Shown: positions 46,937 through 55,033 of the stretch, piece after piece
Numbering within the stretch: position 1 is the stretch's first letter
Layout of the letters: the number at the start of each line of letters is the position of its first letter
NCBI RefSeq assembly: GCF_000819745.1
Contig: NZ_CDDA01000015.1
Span: forward strand, 62,001-126,000
From: Aeromonas bestiarum
GTDB taxonomy: Bacteria; Pseudomonadota; Gammaproteobacteria; Enterobacterales; Aeromonadaceae
Direction: 5' to 3'
Length of the DNA stretch: 64,000 bases
Notes under the pieces: generated by a model
Seen by the model: the letters and a program-made list of their open reading frames with translations, nothing else
Databases searched by the model: none
Told to the model about the DNA's origin: nothing
Program-made: the position numbers and the translations under genes

Positions 46937-47496
46937 GAATATATACGAGGCAGGGTGATAAAGGCATGACCCGGCTGGCCGATGGTGTGCAATTGGCCAA
47001 GGACGATATGCGGGTGGAAACCTATGGCTATATCGATGAATTAAATTCTCATATAGGTCTACTCATTGCCGAGGTTCCTGCTGCTGAAACCGGCTTATTA
47101 GCCGACTTGTTATTATTGCAACAAGAGTTGTTCGATTTGGGCGGTGAACTGGCATTTTCCAGCGCTGGTCAGCAGGAGGCCATCTGGCAGGTGAATAATG
47201 CATGGACGTTGCGCCTGGAGCGGCAAATTGATGGCTACAGCGCCAATTTGCCCGTGCTGCGCAATTTCATTTTGCCCAGTGGTTCCCGGGCGGCGGCGCA
47301 AGCCCATGTGGTGCGCACCCTGACCCGTCGTTGTGAGCGCCTGCTGCTGAGCCTGAGCCGTGCGGAGCAGATCAATCCGGCCATACTGCCTTATATGAAC
47401 CGGCTGAGTGACTGGTTCTTCACCATAGCCCGCTACCTGCTGGCCTGTACCTCGACGCCGGAAGTGCTCTGGGTCAAGGCGGCAGAACGGAGTTGA
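46933..47496 (+). CDS. Cob(I)alamin adenosyltransferase, PduO type
   Basis: Transfers adenosine from ATP to cobalamin. It is 187 residues, a trimeric four-helix-bundle enzyme. The ATP-binding N-terminus is YTRQGDKGMTRLADG (TGDxGxT-like), DELNSHIGLL follows, and FILPSGSRAAAQAHVVRTLTRRCER carries the catalytic Arg. The C-terminus has YMNRLSDWFFTIARYL. No other cobalamin gene is near. Expressed from the queE operon by overlap with the DUF3820 gene. Confidence 0.95.
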   Translation: MRIYTRQGDKGMTRLADGVQLAKDDMRVETYGYIDELNSHIGLLIAEVPAAETGLLADLLLLQQELFDLGGELAFSSAGQQEAIWQVNNAWTLRLERQIDGYSANLPVLRNFILPSGSRAAAQAHVVRTLTRRCERLLLSLSRAEQINPAILPYMNRLSDWFFTIARYLLACTSTPEVLWVKAAERS

Positions 47497-47514
47497 TGAG
47501 CGGATATCAGGTAA

Positions 47515-47543
47515 TAAAAAACCTCGCACTGCGAGGTTTTTTT
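47515..47543. terminator. Bidirectional terminator between adenosyltransferase and hns
   Basis: AAAACCTCGC-ACT-GCGAGGTTTT has A- and T-runs on both sides and serves the two convergent genes. Confidence 0.9.
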
Positions 47544-47563
47544 ATGGGAGGTCGTTTGCCTGA

Positions 47564-47968
47564 TCAGATGGCAAATTCTTCGACGGATTTACCGTCGGCA
47601 ACGGCCTTGGCAATCACGGATGGCATGCGGCCCTGACCGGTCCAGGTTTTTTCAATGCCGTTATCCAGATAGCGATATTTGGCCGGGCGAGGGGCGCGCT
47701 TGCCTTTGGCGGCTTTGGCCGGTTCAGTGGCAACCGTGCCCACCAGTTCGGCCGGATCAATGCCGGCGGCTTTCAGCATTTCGGCATATTCGTTAATCTT
47801 GCGCTGATGCTCTTCACGGGCCTGACGATCGGCGGATTCATCTTGCTGACGTTCGGCAACAATAGCAGAGAGCTTTTCCAGCCCCTCTTCCAATTGCTCC
47901 AGGGTCAGCTCACGGCAAGCTGCGCGCAAGCTACGGATATTCAGCAGTACTTTCAAAAATTCGTTCAT
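47564..47968 (-). CDS. hns: H-NS family nucleoid protein
   Basis: A 134-residue H-NS-type silencer of AT-rich DNA. The N-terminal coiled-coil oligomerisation part runs to about residue 65 (LTLEQLEEGLEKLSAIVAERQ), the linker is Ala/Lys-rich, and the DNA-binding domain ends in KYRYLDNGIEKTWTGQGRMPSVI with the AT-hook-like GQGRMP. I chose the ATG at 47968. The long AT-rich region upstream fits autoregulation, as known for hns. tdk lies nearby, as in many gammaproteobacteria. Confidence 0.95.
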   Translation of the reverse strand: MNEFLKVLLNIRSLRAACRELTLEQLEEGLEKLSAIVAERQQDESADRQAREEHQRKINEYAEMLKAAGIDPAELVGTVATEPAKAAKGKRAPRPAKYRYLDNGIEKTWTGQGRMPSVIAKAVADGKSVEEFAI

Positions 47969-48292
47969 AGTGTCCACCACGCGAGCAAAGGAGTGAATTA
48001 AATAAAAAAGAGTAATTTTGGGTAATTTATACGGCAGCTTGCTATTAAGTCAAGATAAGCGAATTAATAAATTCAGAGTGCAAATTAAGTGAACTATTTT
48101 GAATTCAGGCTGGATTCAGCAATATTGGCCGTCATCATACTCGACTGAGTTCTGGATAGATGAAAATAGCGACAAAACCAATATATTTGCACCATTTGAC
48201 TACCATTTTGCCATTTTAAAACGCCCCATGTGGGGATTTAATCAAAAAACTTGCTATAACGTGCCGGCACGATAAAATGTGCCTCGAATACC
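47969..48292. other. AT-rich intergenic region between hns and the lysine leader
   Basis: No gene is seen. The region is AT-rich, with A/T runs, and would be a natural H-NS target. On the plus strand TTGCTA (48251) and TAAAAT (48273) with a 16-base spacer form a likely promoter for the lysine leader, with the perfect palindrome GTGCCGGCAC (48261-48270) inside the spacer. A short hairpin CCCC-ATGT-GGGG lies near 48226-48237. Confidence 0.5.
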
Positions 48293-48460
48293 TTTAAGTA
48301 GAGGCGCGCTGCCTATGACTACTTGTGCGGAGGGTGATGCCTGTGATGCATGAGGAAAGGAGTCAGCGCCGAAGTGGCCAGGCCATCATACCGGGCTGCT
48401 GGTTCTGCATCGAACAGGTGCAGGACTGCCATAGTCATCCACTATGGAGCGCTACCTGAA
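48293..48460 (+). ncRNA. Lysine riboswitch
   Basis: The aptamer core of the lysine (L-box) class is present: GTAGAGGCGCGC near the 5' end, GAGGAAAGGAGTC in the first arms, then CAGCGCCGAAGTGGCC and a 3' closing GGAGCGCTACC. TTTAAGTAG (48293-48301) pairs with CTACCTGAA (48452-48460) as P1. Downstream, GGGG-CTG-AGG pairs with CCTCCCC before TTTTGTTTCTTT, a terminator-like expression platform. Lysine should lower expression of the transporter gene. Confidence 0.93.
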
Positions 48461-48502
48461 GGGGCTGAGGAGTATAACCTCCCCATGGGTTTTGTTTCTT
48501 TA
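48461..48502 (+). terminator. Riboswitch expression platform
   Basis: GGGGCTGAGG pairs with CCTCCCC around a short loop and is followed by GGTTTTGTTTCTTT. The 5' arm borders P1 of the lysine aptamer, so ligand binding can favour termination. Confidence 0.55.
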
Positions 48503-48548
48503 TCCTCTCGGTAGATCTCCACCTGCTGTCTTTAGGTGCAAAGAGATC

Positions 48549-50129
48549 ATGGACATCATTCATTACGCCGACTCCGGTTGGTCTGTCATTCCCCCTTTAC
48601 TGGCCGTCGCTCTGGCGATCATCACCCGCCGCGTCCTGGTGTCGCTGGGGGTAGGTATTGTTGCCGGCAGCCTGCTGCTCAATCAGTTTTCCCCGCTCGA
48701 TTCCCTGCATTACATGTTGAATACCGTGCTCAAGATCTTCTGGGTCGAGGGTGCACTCAACCGTGACAACGTCAACATGCTGCTGTTCATGCTGCTGCTG
48801 GGCGGCCTCATCAGCCTGATGAGCGTCTCCGGTGCGACCCGTGCCTTCGCCGAGTGGGCCGAGCGTCGTGCCAAGACCCGCAAGGGGGCCAAGGCGCTCA
48901 CCGGCATGATGGTGTTTGCCTTCTTCATCGATGACTTCTTCCACAGCCTGTCGGTGGGGGCCATCTGCCGTCCGGTCACCGACCGCTTCCAGATCTCCCG
49001 TGCCAAGCTGGCCTATCTGCTGGACTCCACCGCGGCGCCCGTTTGCGTGCTGATGCCCATCTCCTCCTGGGGTGCCTACATCATCGCCCTGGTAGGTGGC
49101 ATCATGGCGGCGCACGGTCTGACCGATCAGAGCCCCATCTCCGCCTTCGTCGAAATGATCCCGATGAACCTCTACGCCGTGTTCACCCTGATCATGGTGC
49201 TGGTGGTTATCGCATTCCAGCTCGACATAGGCTCCATGCGTCAGCATGAGCAATGGGCGCTGGAAGGCAAGCTGTGGGATGAGTCCAAGGGTCGCCCCAT
49301 AGGTCTGGACATGGAGAGCCCGGAAGAGAGCAATGGCGGCATGATCGACATGGTGCTGCCGATCCTGACCCTGACCGCCGCCACCGTCTACTTCATGATC
49401 CACTCCGGTGCCGCCGTGCTGAGCGAGAAGGGGCTGCCGTTCAGCGTGCTCGGCTCGTTCGAGAATACCAACGTCGGTTCTTCCCTGGTCTATGGCGCCC
49501 TGTGCAGCCTGGTGGTCTCCATCGGTCTGGCCATGCGCCTCAAGCTCGGCGCCAAGAACTGGATGAAGGCCGCCCCGCAAGGGATCATGGCCATGCTGCC
49601 GGCCATCAACATATTGCTGTTCGCCTGGACCATAGGCGCCGTGGTGCGCGACGTGGAGACCGGCAAGTACCTGGCCTCCATGGCCAACGGCAACCTGCCG
49701 ATCGAGGTGTTGCCGGCGGTGGTGTTCATCCTCTCCTGCGCCATGGCGTTTGCCACCGGCACCAGCTGGGGCACCTTCGGCATCATGCTGCCGCTGGCCG
49801 GTGACATGGCGGCCGCCAGCGACATCAGCCTGATGCTGCCCATGCTGGCCGCCGTGTTGGCAGGCTCGGTATTTGGCGACCACAGCTCGCCCATCTCGAG
49901 CACCAGTATACTGTCGGCCACGGGCGCAGGGTGCCATCACATCGATCACGTGATGACCCAGCTGCCCTATGCGCTGGCCATCGCCTTCGGTGCCGCGCTC
50001 GGTTACCTGGTCATGGGGTTGATGCATTCCGTGCTGGCGGGCTTCACGGTCAGCGGGCTCTGGTTTGTGATCTTCTCCGGTTACCATCTGCGCAAGGCTC
50101 GGCTCCATCGAGAGCTGGCTATCGCATAA
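48549..50129 (+). CDS. NhaC-family Na+/H+ antiporter, probable lysine transporter
   Basis: A 526-residue membrane protein with about 12 helices. Typical NhaC-family segments are visible: FFIDDFFHSLSVGAICRPVTDR with the paired acids, LDSTAAPVCVLMPISSWGAY, FATGTSWGTFGIMLPLAGDM and FGDHSSPISSTSILSATGAGCHHIDHV. I chose the ATG at 48549; an upstream extension of 35 residues would only translate the riboswitch tail. The lysine riboswitch argues for lysine import rather than plain sodium export, as has been predicted for such NhaC-type genes. It ends with a strong terminator. Confidence 0.92.
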   Translation: MDIIHYADSGWSVIPPLLAVALAIITRRVLVSLGVGIVAGSLLLNQFSPLDSLHYMLNTVLKIFWVEGALNRDNVNMLLFMLLLGGLISLMSVSGATRAFAEWAERRAKTRKGAKALTGMMVFAFFIDDFFHSLSVGAICRPVTDRFQISRAKLAYLLDSTAAPVCVLMPISSWGAYIIALVGGIMAAHGLTDQSPISAFVEMIPMNLYAVFTLIMVLVVIAFQLDIGSMRQHEQWALEGKLWDESKGRPIGLDMESPEESNGGMIDMVLPILTLTAATVYFMIHSGAAVLSEKGLPFSVLGSFENTNVGSSLVYGALCSLVVSIGLAMRLKLGAKNWMKAAPQGIMAMLPAINILLFAWTIGAVVRDVETGKYLASMANGNLPIEVLPAVVFILSCAMAFATGTSWGTFGIMLPLAGDMAAASDISLMLPMLAAVLAGSVFGDHSSPISSTSILSATGAGCHHIDHVMTQLPYALAIAFGAALGYLVMGLMHSVLAGFTVSGLWFVIFSGYHLRKARLHRELAIA

Positions 50130-50136
50130 ATAGAAC

Positions 50137-50162
50137 AAGGGGCCCACGGGCCCCTTGGTTTT
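50137..50162 (+). terminator. Terminator after the NhaC-family gene
   Basis: AAGGGGCC-CACG-GGCCCCTT is followed by GGTTTTGG. Confidence 0.85.
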
Positions 50163-50215
50163 GGCATGGGCTTTGGTTAGCATGCGCCCCATAAATTCAG
50201 TTTCGGAACAACACC

Positions 50216-50797
50216 ATGGCTTCACTGCACTACAAATTTGCCACCATGAATTCAGGCAAATCCACCCAGCTCATCCAGGCCCACTTCAATTATCTGGAGC
50301 GGGGCATGCAGCCCCTGGCCATGACACCGGCCATCGATGACCGCTTCGGCGCGGGGGTGATCAGTGCCAGGGTGGGATTGGAGTTGAAGGTGGATGTGTT
50401 CAGTGACGGCTGCGATCTGTTCGAGATGGTGAAGGCGCGCCATGCCGAGAAGCGCATCGATGTGTTCATCGTCGACGAGGCCCAGTTTCTGACCCGCGAG
50501 CAGGTCTACCAGCTCGCGCGCATCGTCGATGAGCAGGATATTCCTGTGATGGCCTACGGTCTCAAGACCGACTTTCGCGGTGAACTGTTCCCCGGCTCCT
50601 ACCATCTGCTCTGTCTCGCCGACAAGTTCGAAGAGCTGAAAAGCATCTGCTGGTGCGGCAACAAGGCGCACATGAATTCCCGGGTCAATGAAGCAGGCCA
50701 GGTGATGCGCGATGGCGAGCAGGTGGAGATAGGTGGCAACGATCGCTATGTGTCGCTGTGCCGCAAGCACTATCTGGAAGGACGGGCCTACAAGTGA
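50216..50797 (+). CDS. tdk: Thymidine kinase
   Basis: Type II thymidine kinase of pyrimidine salvage, 193 residues. The P-loop is FATMNSGKSTQLIQ, the Walker B-like FIVDEAQFL carries the catalytic Glu, GLKTDFRGELFPGS is the lasso region, and CWCGNKAHMNSR with SLCRKHY holds the structural zinc. It lies close to hns, as in other gammaproteobacteria. Confidence 0.97.
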   Translation: MASLHYKFATMNSGKSTQLIQAHFNYLERGMQPLAMTPAIDDRFGAGVISARVGLELKVDVFSDGCDLFEMVKARHAEKRIDVFIVDEAQFLTREQVYQLARIVDEQDIPVMAYGLKTDFRGELFPGSYHLLCLADKFEELKSICWCGNKAHMNSRVNEAGQVMRDGEQVEIGGNDRYVSLCRKHYLEGRAYK

Positions 50798-50816
50798 TCC
50801 GGCCGGGATAAGAGAG

Positions 50817-50846
50817 AAGGGCGCCAATCAGGCGCCCTTTTTGTTT
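50817..50846. terminator. Terminator between tdk and the QEGLA gene
   Basis: AAGGGCGCC-AATCA-GGCGCCCTT is followed by TTTGTTTGC on the plus strand. The minus side has only a weak U-run. Confidence 0.85.
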
Positions 50847-50851
50847 GCGAC

Positions 50852-52189
50852 TCAGTCGATCTCGATATCCACGGGGGCAATGATGGGATCGGCCACCGGC
50901 AGGCGATGGAACAGCTGGCGAAAATGTTGCTGAACCCGGCCTATGTCCACCAGCGACATGCCGGAGGCGAAGCCGAACCAGACGTAGAGTCCGGTGAGAT
51001 CGCGAAACATGGGCGGCAGGTAGCGGGGGGCATCGATCAGCCCTTCCAGATAGTGCTGATAGAGCACGGGGATGTCGTCCAGGGTCACCTTGCCGACGAA
51101 CAGCATGGGCAGGATCTCGGGGACCCCTTCCAGCACGGCGCTGCGGATGAAGTTGACCGTCTCCACGTAGCCGCGCACGTAGGAGAGATCCTTGGTAAAG
51201 CAGGCACCGCCGCCCACCATGCCGCCACGAAACACCCGCTGGGTGATCTTGTAGGCATCGTGCTCGCTGGTGCCCTGCGCCACAAAATGCTGGAACACCT
51301 CGACAAAGTCGGCGCCTCGCTCCGCCATGTCGATGGCCATCACCCGATCCGAGATGCGCTTGGCCCGATCCGGAAAGGAGCTGAAGGTGAGCGTCTCGAT
51401 CAGGACCGCCAGCCCCTCCTGACAGGCGGTGATGCGCGGCGAGCCGGCGCTGAGCCAGGTGGCGTAGGGCTGCTGGCGGCCGTTGAGGGTGGTGCCCACG
51501 TGTACCCAGCCCTCGTGTACCTCCAGCACCTGCAGATCCAGCTCGGAGAAGCGGGCGTGGGAGTTGAGCTTGATGTAATCGCCACCGGCGGCGGCGTCCG
51601 AGACGATGCCATCGCTTAGCTTGACCTGTACCGTGCCGTCGCTGAAATAGCTCGACAGCTTGCCCTGCAGCTTGGCGACCGCCGCTTCCCCTTCAAACTC
51701 CTTGGGGTAGGGGCGCACCAGATGACGGGCACCGGGCAGGGAGAAGATGTCGCACAAGCGGGCTCCCAGCTCCTTGAGGGTCTTGCGATCGCCGCGCAGG
51801 TGATCGCTGGCCGAGCCGTACAGCAGCTGGCTGTAGCGCAAGAAATCGGGCTGTCCGCGCTGGCGCAGCATCTCGATCACTACCATGTACTGATCGACCG
51901 TCTCTTGCAGGATCCGGCCCAGGTCATCCTGAGGGCCCAGCCGGCGCCGGATCCTGTCTCGCAACTCCTTGAGTTCAAGATACTTGTTGCGGGGATCGAA
52001 GCCGAGGGGCAGGGCATCGTAGAAGTGCTGGTCGATGGCGGGCAGCACTCGTCCCCCGTTGGCCAGAAAATCGGCCTGGAGGTGACGGGGCCACTTGATG
52101 GCATCCAGAATGCGAATGGGCTTTTGCAGGGCCAGCAGTTCATCCGACAGGGATTTCAGATGCAGGCGGTACTTTTCTTGGATGGTCAT
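50852..52189 (-). CDS. QEGLA-motif protein (DUF1704, metallopeptidase-like)
   Basis: A 445-residue protein annotated elsewhere as flavohemoglobin expression-modulating. The signature ITACQEGLAVLIE (about residue 255) contains the QEGLA motif, and an upstream LEVHEGWVHVGTTLNG supplies a second HE pair, so a zinc metallopeptidase-like site (HExxH-like HEGWVH) is likely. The C-terminal half is helical with FRGGMVGGGACFTKDLSYVRGYV. Its substrate is unknown. It is divergent from the ybjN gene. Confidence 0.85.
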   Translation of the reverse strand: MTIQEKYRLHLKSLSDELLALQKPIRILDAIKWPRHLQADFLANGGRVLPAIDQHFYDALPLGFDPRNKYLELKELRDRIRRRLGPQDDLGRILQETVDQYMVVIEMLRQRGQPDFLRYSQLLYGSASDHLRGDRKTLKELGARLCDIFSLPGARHLVRPYPKEFEGEAAVAKLQGKLSSYFSDGTVQVKLSDGIVSDAAAGGDYIKLNSHARFSELDLQVLEVHEGWVHVGTTLNGRQQPYATWLSAGSPRITACQEGLAVLIETLTFSSFPDRAKRISDRVMAIDMAERGADFVEVFQHFVAQGTSEHDAYKITQRVFRGGMVGGGACFTKDLSYVRGYVETVNFIRSAVLEGVPEILPMLFVGKVTLDDIPVLYQHYLEGLIDAPRYLPPMFRDLTGLYVWFGFASGMSLVDIGRVQQHFRQLFHRLPVADPIIAPVDIEID

Positions 52190-52346
52190 CAGGCCTTCTG
52201 TGGGGTGAAGGTGGGGCGAGAATGGCTGAGTATATGCATAGTGTTTGCCAAAAAGAAGCTGGCTCCCTGCTTATCCGGCCACTGCACTTTTGGTTGCCGG
52301 AAAATTGGTTTAGACTGCGCCCCTTGATCCTTATCGTGTCGTGGAA

Positions 52347-52802
52347 ATGATGAATATCCCCAGCTCTGAAATGATAATGCGTTGGTTGCAGCAGGCTCGT
52401 ATCGAGCACTATGTCTGCGATCAGTGTCATGGCATCCACATTGTCTCCCTGCAGTCCGTCGACGGCATCCAGGAGAGCCGGATCTTTGTCGAAGAGGAAG
52501 GGCTGCTGTTTTCATCCGAGCTGGAAGTGCGTCCCTCCTCGCTGCTGCCGCTGATGGCCGAACTGGGTCGCCTCAACATGCAGTACCCGTCGCTCAAGGT
52601 GTTCCTCGACATTATCGATGACAACCTGCCGCGTCTCATCGTGGGCCACACAGTGTTCACCAAGGCGGGTCTTTCAGTGGAACAGTTCCTGCTGTTCGTC
52701 GAAAGCACCACGGCCGCGACCCATGAAGTGGTGTCCGAATGCGAGCGCCTTGGCTTCCTCAACCTGCCCGAGATCCTGGTCGCGCCGGAATGCGTGCACT
52801 GA
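52347..52802 (+). CDS. YbjN-domain protein
   Basis: A 151-residue protein of the YbjN family, which has a type III secretion chaperone-like fold. The pattern CDQCHGIHIVSLQSVDGI, then ELEVRPSSLLPLMAELGRLN, VKVFLDIIDDNLPRLIV-like KVFLDIIDDNLPRLIVGHT and a C-terminal VLVAPECVH resembles E. coli YbjN. In E. coli it affects motility and biofilm, but the mechanism is unknown. Starts at 52347, 52350 and a GTG at 52341 are all possible. It lies just before the tRNA-Ser promoter. Confidence 0.85.
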   Translation: MMNIPSSEMIMRWLQQARIEHYVCDQCHGIHIVSLQSVDGIQESRIFVEEEGLLFSSELEVRPSSLLPLMAELGRLNMQYPSLKVFLDIIDDNLPRLIVGHTVFTKAGLSVEQFLLFVESTTAATHEVVSECERLGFLNLPEILVAPECVH

Positions 52803-52847
52803 TTTGTGCGTTAAATGTGCGAACGATTCGTCAGGCAAAAAAAGCCG

Positions 52848-52876
52848 TTGACGCCGGCGGGGCTTTCCCCTAAATT
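52848..52876 (+). promoter_or_regulatory. tRNA-Ser promoter, plus-strand copy
   Basis: TTGACG, a 17-base spacer and TAAATT followed by ACGCCCCG. From 52848 to 52948 the sequence is an imperfect inverted copy of 19162-19262. Confidence 0.8.
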
Positions 52877-52948
52877 ACGCCCCGTTCCAGCGCAACAGCG
52901 CCGTGAACACAGTGTTGGCTGAACACGTTAAACAACAGACCAAAATTT

Positions 52949-53019
52949 GGTGATGTGCCCAAGTGGCTGCCAGCCGATGATATCGGCAAGCAAGCACGAG
53001 CGCATGACTAGAACAAATT
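52949..53019 (+). pseudogene. Decayed tRNA-Ser 5' fragment
   Basis: GGTGATGTGCCCAAGTGGCT matches the tRNA-Ser 5' end GGTGAGGTGTCCGAGTGGCT at 17 of 20 positions, then diverges; no anticodon arm or 3' half can be folded. It is a 71-bp block, and it accounts exactly for the length difference between the two tRNA-Ser loci (189 and 260 bp). It is probably the remains of a tandem tRNA gene. Confidence 0.7.
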
Positions 53020-53107
53020 GGTGAGGTGTCCGAGTGGCTGAAGGAGCACGCCTGGAAAGTGTGTATACGGCAACGTATCGAGGGTTCGAATCCCTCCCTC
53101 ACCGCCA
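53020..53107 (+). tRNA. serT-like: tRNA-Ser (anticodon GGA), second copy
   Basis: An 88-nt class II tRNA with encoded CCA, identical to the minus-strand copy at 19074-19161. Acceptor stem, GGA anticodon in CTGGAAA, long variable arm and GGTTCGAATCC T-loop are all intact. Its promoter is separated from it by a 71-bp tRNA remnant. Downstream it has its own terminator but no repeated 3' tail. Confidence 0.97.
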
Positions 53108-53116
53108 AATAAAACA

Positions 53117-53146
53117 AAAGGGCCTGTCGAAAGACAGGCCCTTTTT
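53117..53146 (+). terminator. Terminator of the second tRNA-Ser
   Basis: AAAGGGCCTGTC-GAAA-GACAGGCCCTTT plus T-run, ten bases after the CCA end. Confidence 0.9.
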
Positions 53147-53350
53147 GTTTCTCCAGTGCTTGCTGGTGCAACCCCTATCCAGGCTCGGCAAGCGGACAGG
53201 CTCCGCCATGCCGGGTAGCCAAGAGTGCCCCTTGGGCGAGATCCCGCTGACGGTGAGCGCATCCCGGCCGAATGCCACCAAAACTGACCTAATTCACCCG
53301 GCTCGGAGCGGCTGGCCAGCGTGAGCCCGCCTCAGGCACCAGAGGATCAG

Positions 53351-53386
53351 TCACACTCGGCGCAGTCCGGCTGCGCCGGGTGTTTT
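53351..53386 (+). terminator. Second plus-strand terminator downstream of tRNA-Ser
   Basis: CACTCGGCGCAG-TCCGG-CTGCGCCGGGTG is followed by TTTTTA. No gene between this and the first terminator explains it. Confidence 0.75.
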
Positions 53387-53436
53387 TAGATGCCGCCATG
53401 CCTCATCTCTCCCGAGTTGAGATGGGGGAGCCTGTG

Positions 53437-54591
53437 CTAGGCCGTGACTCGCCGGGCGTACCCTGCATATGAGGGCATATCGGCGTCTGCCAGCGACTGT
53501 GCATTGGCGCAGGGCTGGGCAAGCGTGACGAACACCCGGGAGGTGAGGCGGGTCAGCAGTTCATAGGGGATAGTCCCTATCTTCTCAGCCACCTGTTCCA
53601 CCGGCAGACCCTCTCCCCACAGGATCACCTCATCCCCGCACTGGTCGCTGGCGTGTGGCCCGAGATCGACCGTGATCATGTCCATGGAGACCCGGCCGAC
53701 GATGGGCACCCGGCGACCATTGACCAGCATGGGCGTCCCCTCGGGAGCCATGCGCGGGTAGCCGTCGCCATAGCCGACCGCGACCACCCCCAGGGTGGTG
53801 TCGCGCTGGGCCACCCAATGGGCGCCATATCCTACCGATTCTCCCCGCTTGCACTCTCTGATGGCGATGAGCTGGCTCTTGAGGGTCATGACGGGGCGCA
53901 GCCCATGATCGGTGGCCAGCTGGCCCCCGAAGGGGGAGGCGCCATAGAGCATGATGCCAGGTCTTATCCAGTCGCTGCGTGAACCCGGCCAGGCCAGGAT
54001 CCCCGCCGAGTTGGCCATGGCCCGCTCGCCTGGCAGGTGGGCGGTGAGCTGGTTGAACGCCTCGATCTGCTGCTGGGTGGCTTGGTTCTCCTGCTCGTCG
54101 GACTGGCCGAAATGGGTCATCAGATGGAAGGGTTGTACCACGCTCCTGCAATGGCTCAGTCGTTCGATGAAGGCGGGCAGATCCTGCGTTCTCACCCCCA
54201 GCCGGTTCATCCCGGTATCGAGCTTGAGCCAGACCTTGATGGGAGCGGGCAGCTTGGCCTGTTCGAGCAGCGCCAGCTGCTCCCAAGTGTGCAGTGTGGT
54301 CTGTAGATTGTGCTCCGCCAGCAGCGGCAGCGCCTCGGCCGAGAAGAAGCCACCCAGTACCAGAATGGGTTTGGTGATGGCATTGGCACGCAGCACCAGC
54401 GCCTCTTCGAGTCGCGCCACCGCATAGGCATCCGCCTGGACCAGGGTGTTGGCGACCAGCAGCAGACCATGACCATAGGCGTTGGCCTTGAGGACCGCGA
54501 TGATCTTGCTGTGGGGGGCGTGACGCCGCACGACGGCAAAATTGTGATGGAGCGCATCGACATCGATGCTGGCCGTAACTGTGTTCATCAT
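53437..54591 (-). CDS. alr: Alanine racemase
   Basis: PLP enzyme that makes D-alanine for peptidoglycan. It is 384 residues. The PLP lysine is in AVLKANAYGHG (about residue 34) and the catalytic tyrosine in SVGYGAHW, with GVVAVGYGDGYPR and RVSMDMITVDLG completing the fold. The C-terminus extends about 20 residues past the usual end, with CANAQSLADADMPSYAGYA. Two ATG codons begin it (54591, 54588). It is a stand-alone gene. An additional broad-specificity racemase is known in Aeromonas, but this is the classical Alr type, without a signal peptide. Confidence 0.95.
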   Translation of the reverse strand: MMNTVTASIDVDALHHNFAVVRRHAPHSKIIAVLKANAYGHGLLLVANTLVQADAYAVARLEEALVLRANAITKPILVLGGFFSAEALPLLAEHNLQTTLHTWEQLALLEQAKLPAPIKVWLKLDTGMNRLGVRTQDLPAFIERLSHCRSVVQPFHLMTHFGQSDEQENQATQQQIEAFNQLTAHLPGERAMANSAGILAWPGSRSDWIRPGIMLYGASPFGGQLATDHGLRPVMTLKSQLIAIRECKRGESVGYGAHWVAQRDTTLGVVAVGYGDGYPRMAPEGTPMLVNGRRVPIVGRVSMDMITVDLGPHASDQCGDEVILWGEGLPVEQVAEKIGTIPYELLTRLTSRVFVTLAQPCANAQSLADADMPSYAGYARRVTA

Positions 54592-55000
54592 GGGATCGGG
54601 TGTCTGCTCGATGAGGATCTGGGTTGGCTGTTCGTCTCAATCTTGACCCGCTGGCTTGGGCGCCTTGTGTCGGGTCGCCGGAGTACGCAGCGGATGTTTA
54701 TTTATATGCTTTAAAATGTACGATTATGTTATCAGTTGTTTTTTGTTTGGTAAATTACGTGGCGAATGGGAGCACATGAATGGCCTGAATACGGGATATT
54801 CCTCTGTATAAATGTGCTTCCCAACGCTTTGTCTTGCTCCCTATCACGCGATATTTATCACTGGTTATGACCCGCCAAAGGCAGGGGTTAATGTGGGTTT
54901 TTCAGTGAGTTGGCGGCAGGACCCGGCTCGGGTTAATGGGGTTTGACACGGATTTTGGGGGCCGGGACGGGCCGGATGAAGGCGCGGGGGAGGGGAAAAT
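54592..55000. other. Intergenic region upstream of alr
   Basis: No gene is seen. It has an AT-rich core (54690-54770) that probably holds the alr promoter. The inverted repeat CCGCCAA / TTGGCGG (about 54871-54877 and 54909-54915) flanks GCAGGGGTTAATGTGGGTTTTTC, which could be a plus-strand stop signal. Confidence 0.4.
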
Positions 55001-55023
55001 AGGGCTGCCGGGATGGCAGCCCT
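55001..55023 (-). terminator. Terminator of the downstream MCP gene
   Basis: On the minus strand AGGGCTGCC-ATCCC-GGCAGCCCT, a 9-bp stem, runs into ATTTTCCC, eleven bases past the stop codon. Confidence 0.75.
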
Positions 55024-55033
55024 TGTTGGTCTG

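Larger units (their letters stand above)
53108..53436. other. Intergenic region after the second tRNA-Ser
   Basis: Contains two plus-strand terminators (53117-53146 and 53351-53386) and, in the minus sense, a hairpin CCCATCTC-AACTCGGGA-GAGATGAG at about 53402-53427 that may end the alr transcript. Nothing else is recognised; frames across it only translate the tRNA. Confidence 0.5.

Noticed and set aside
48444-48548. 35-residue N-terminal extension of the NhaC-family protein
   Set aside because: It lies in the riboswitch 3' end and terminator; the family starts at MDIIHYADSGW.
48597-50225. 542-residue minus-strand frame opposite the NhaC-family gene
   Set aside because: Low-complexity antisense translation without recognizable domain.
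53008-53324. Frames on both strands around 53008-53324
   Set aside because: They translate the second tRNA-Ser gene and its flanks.
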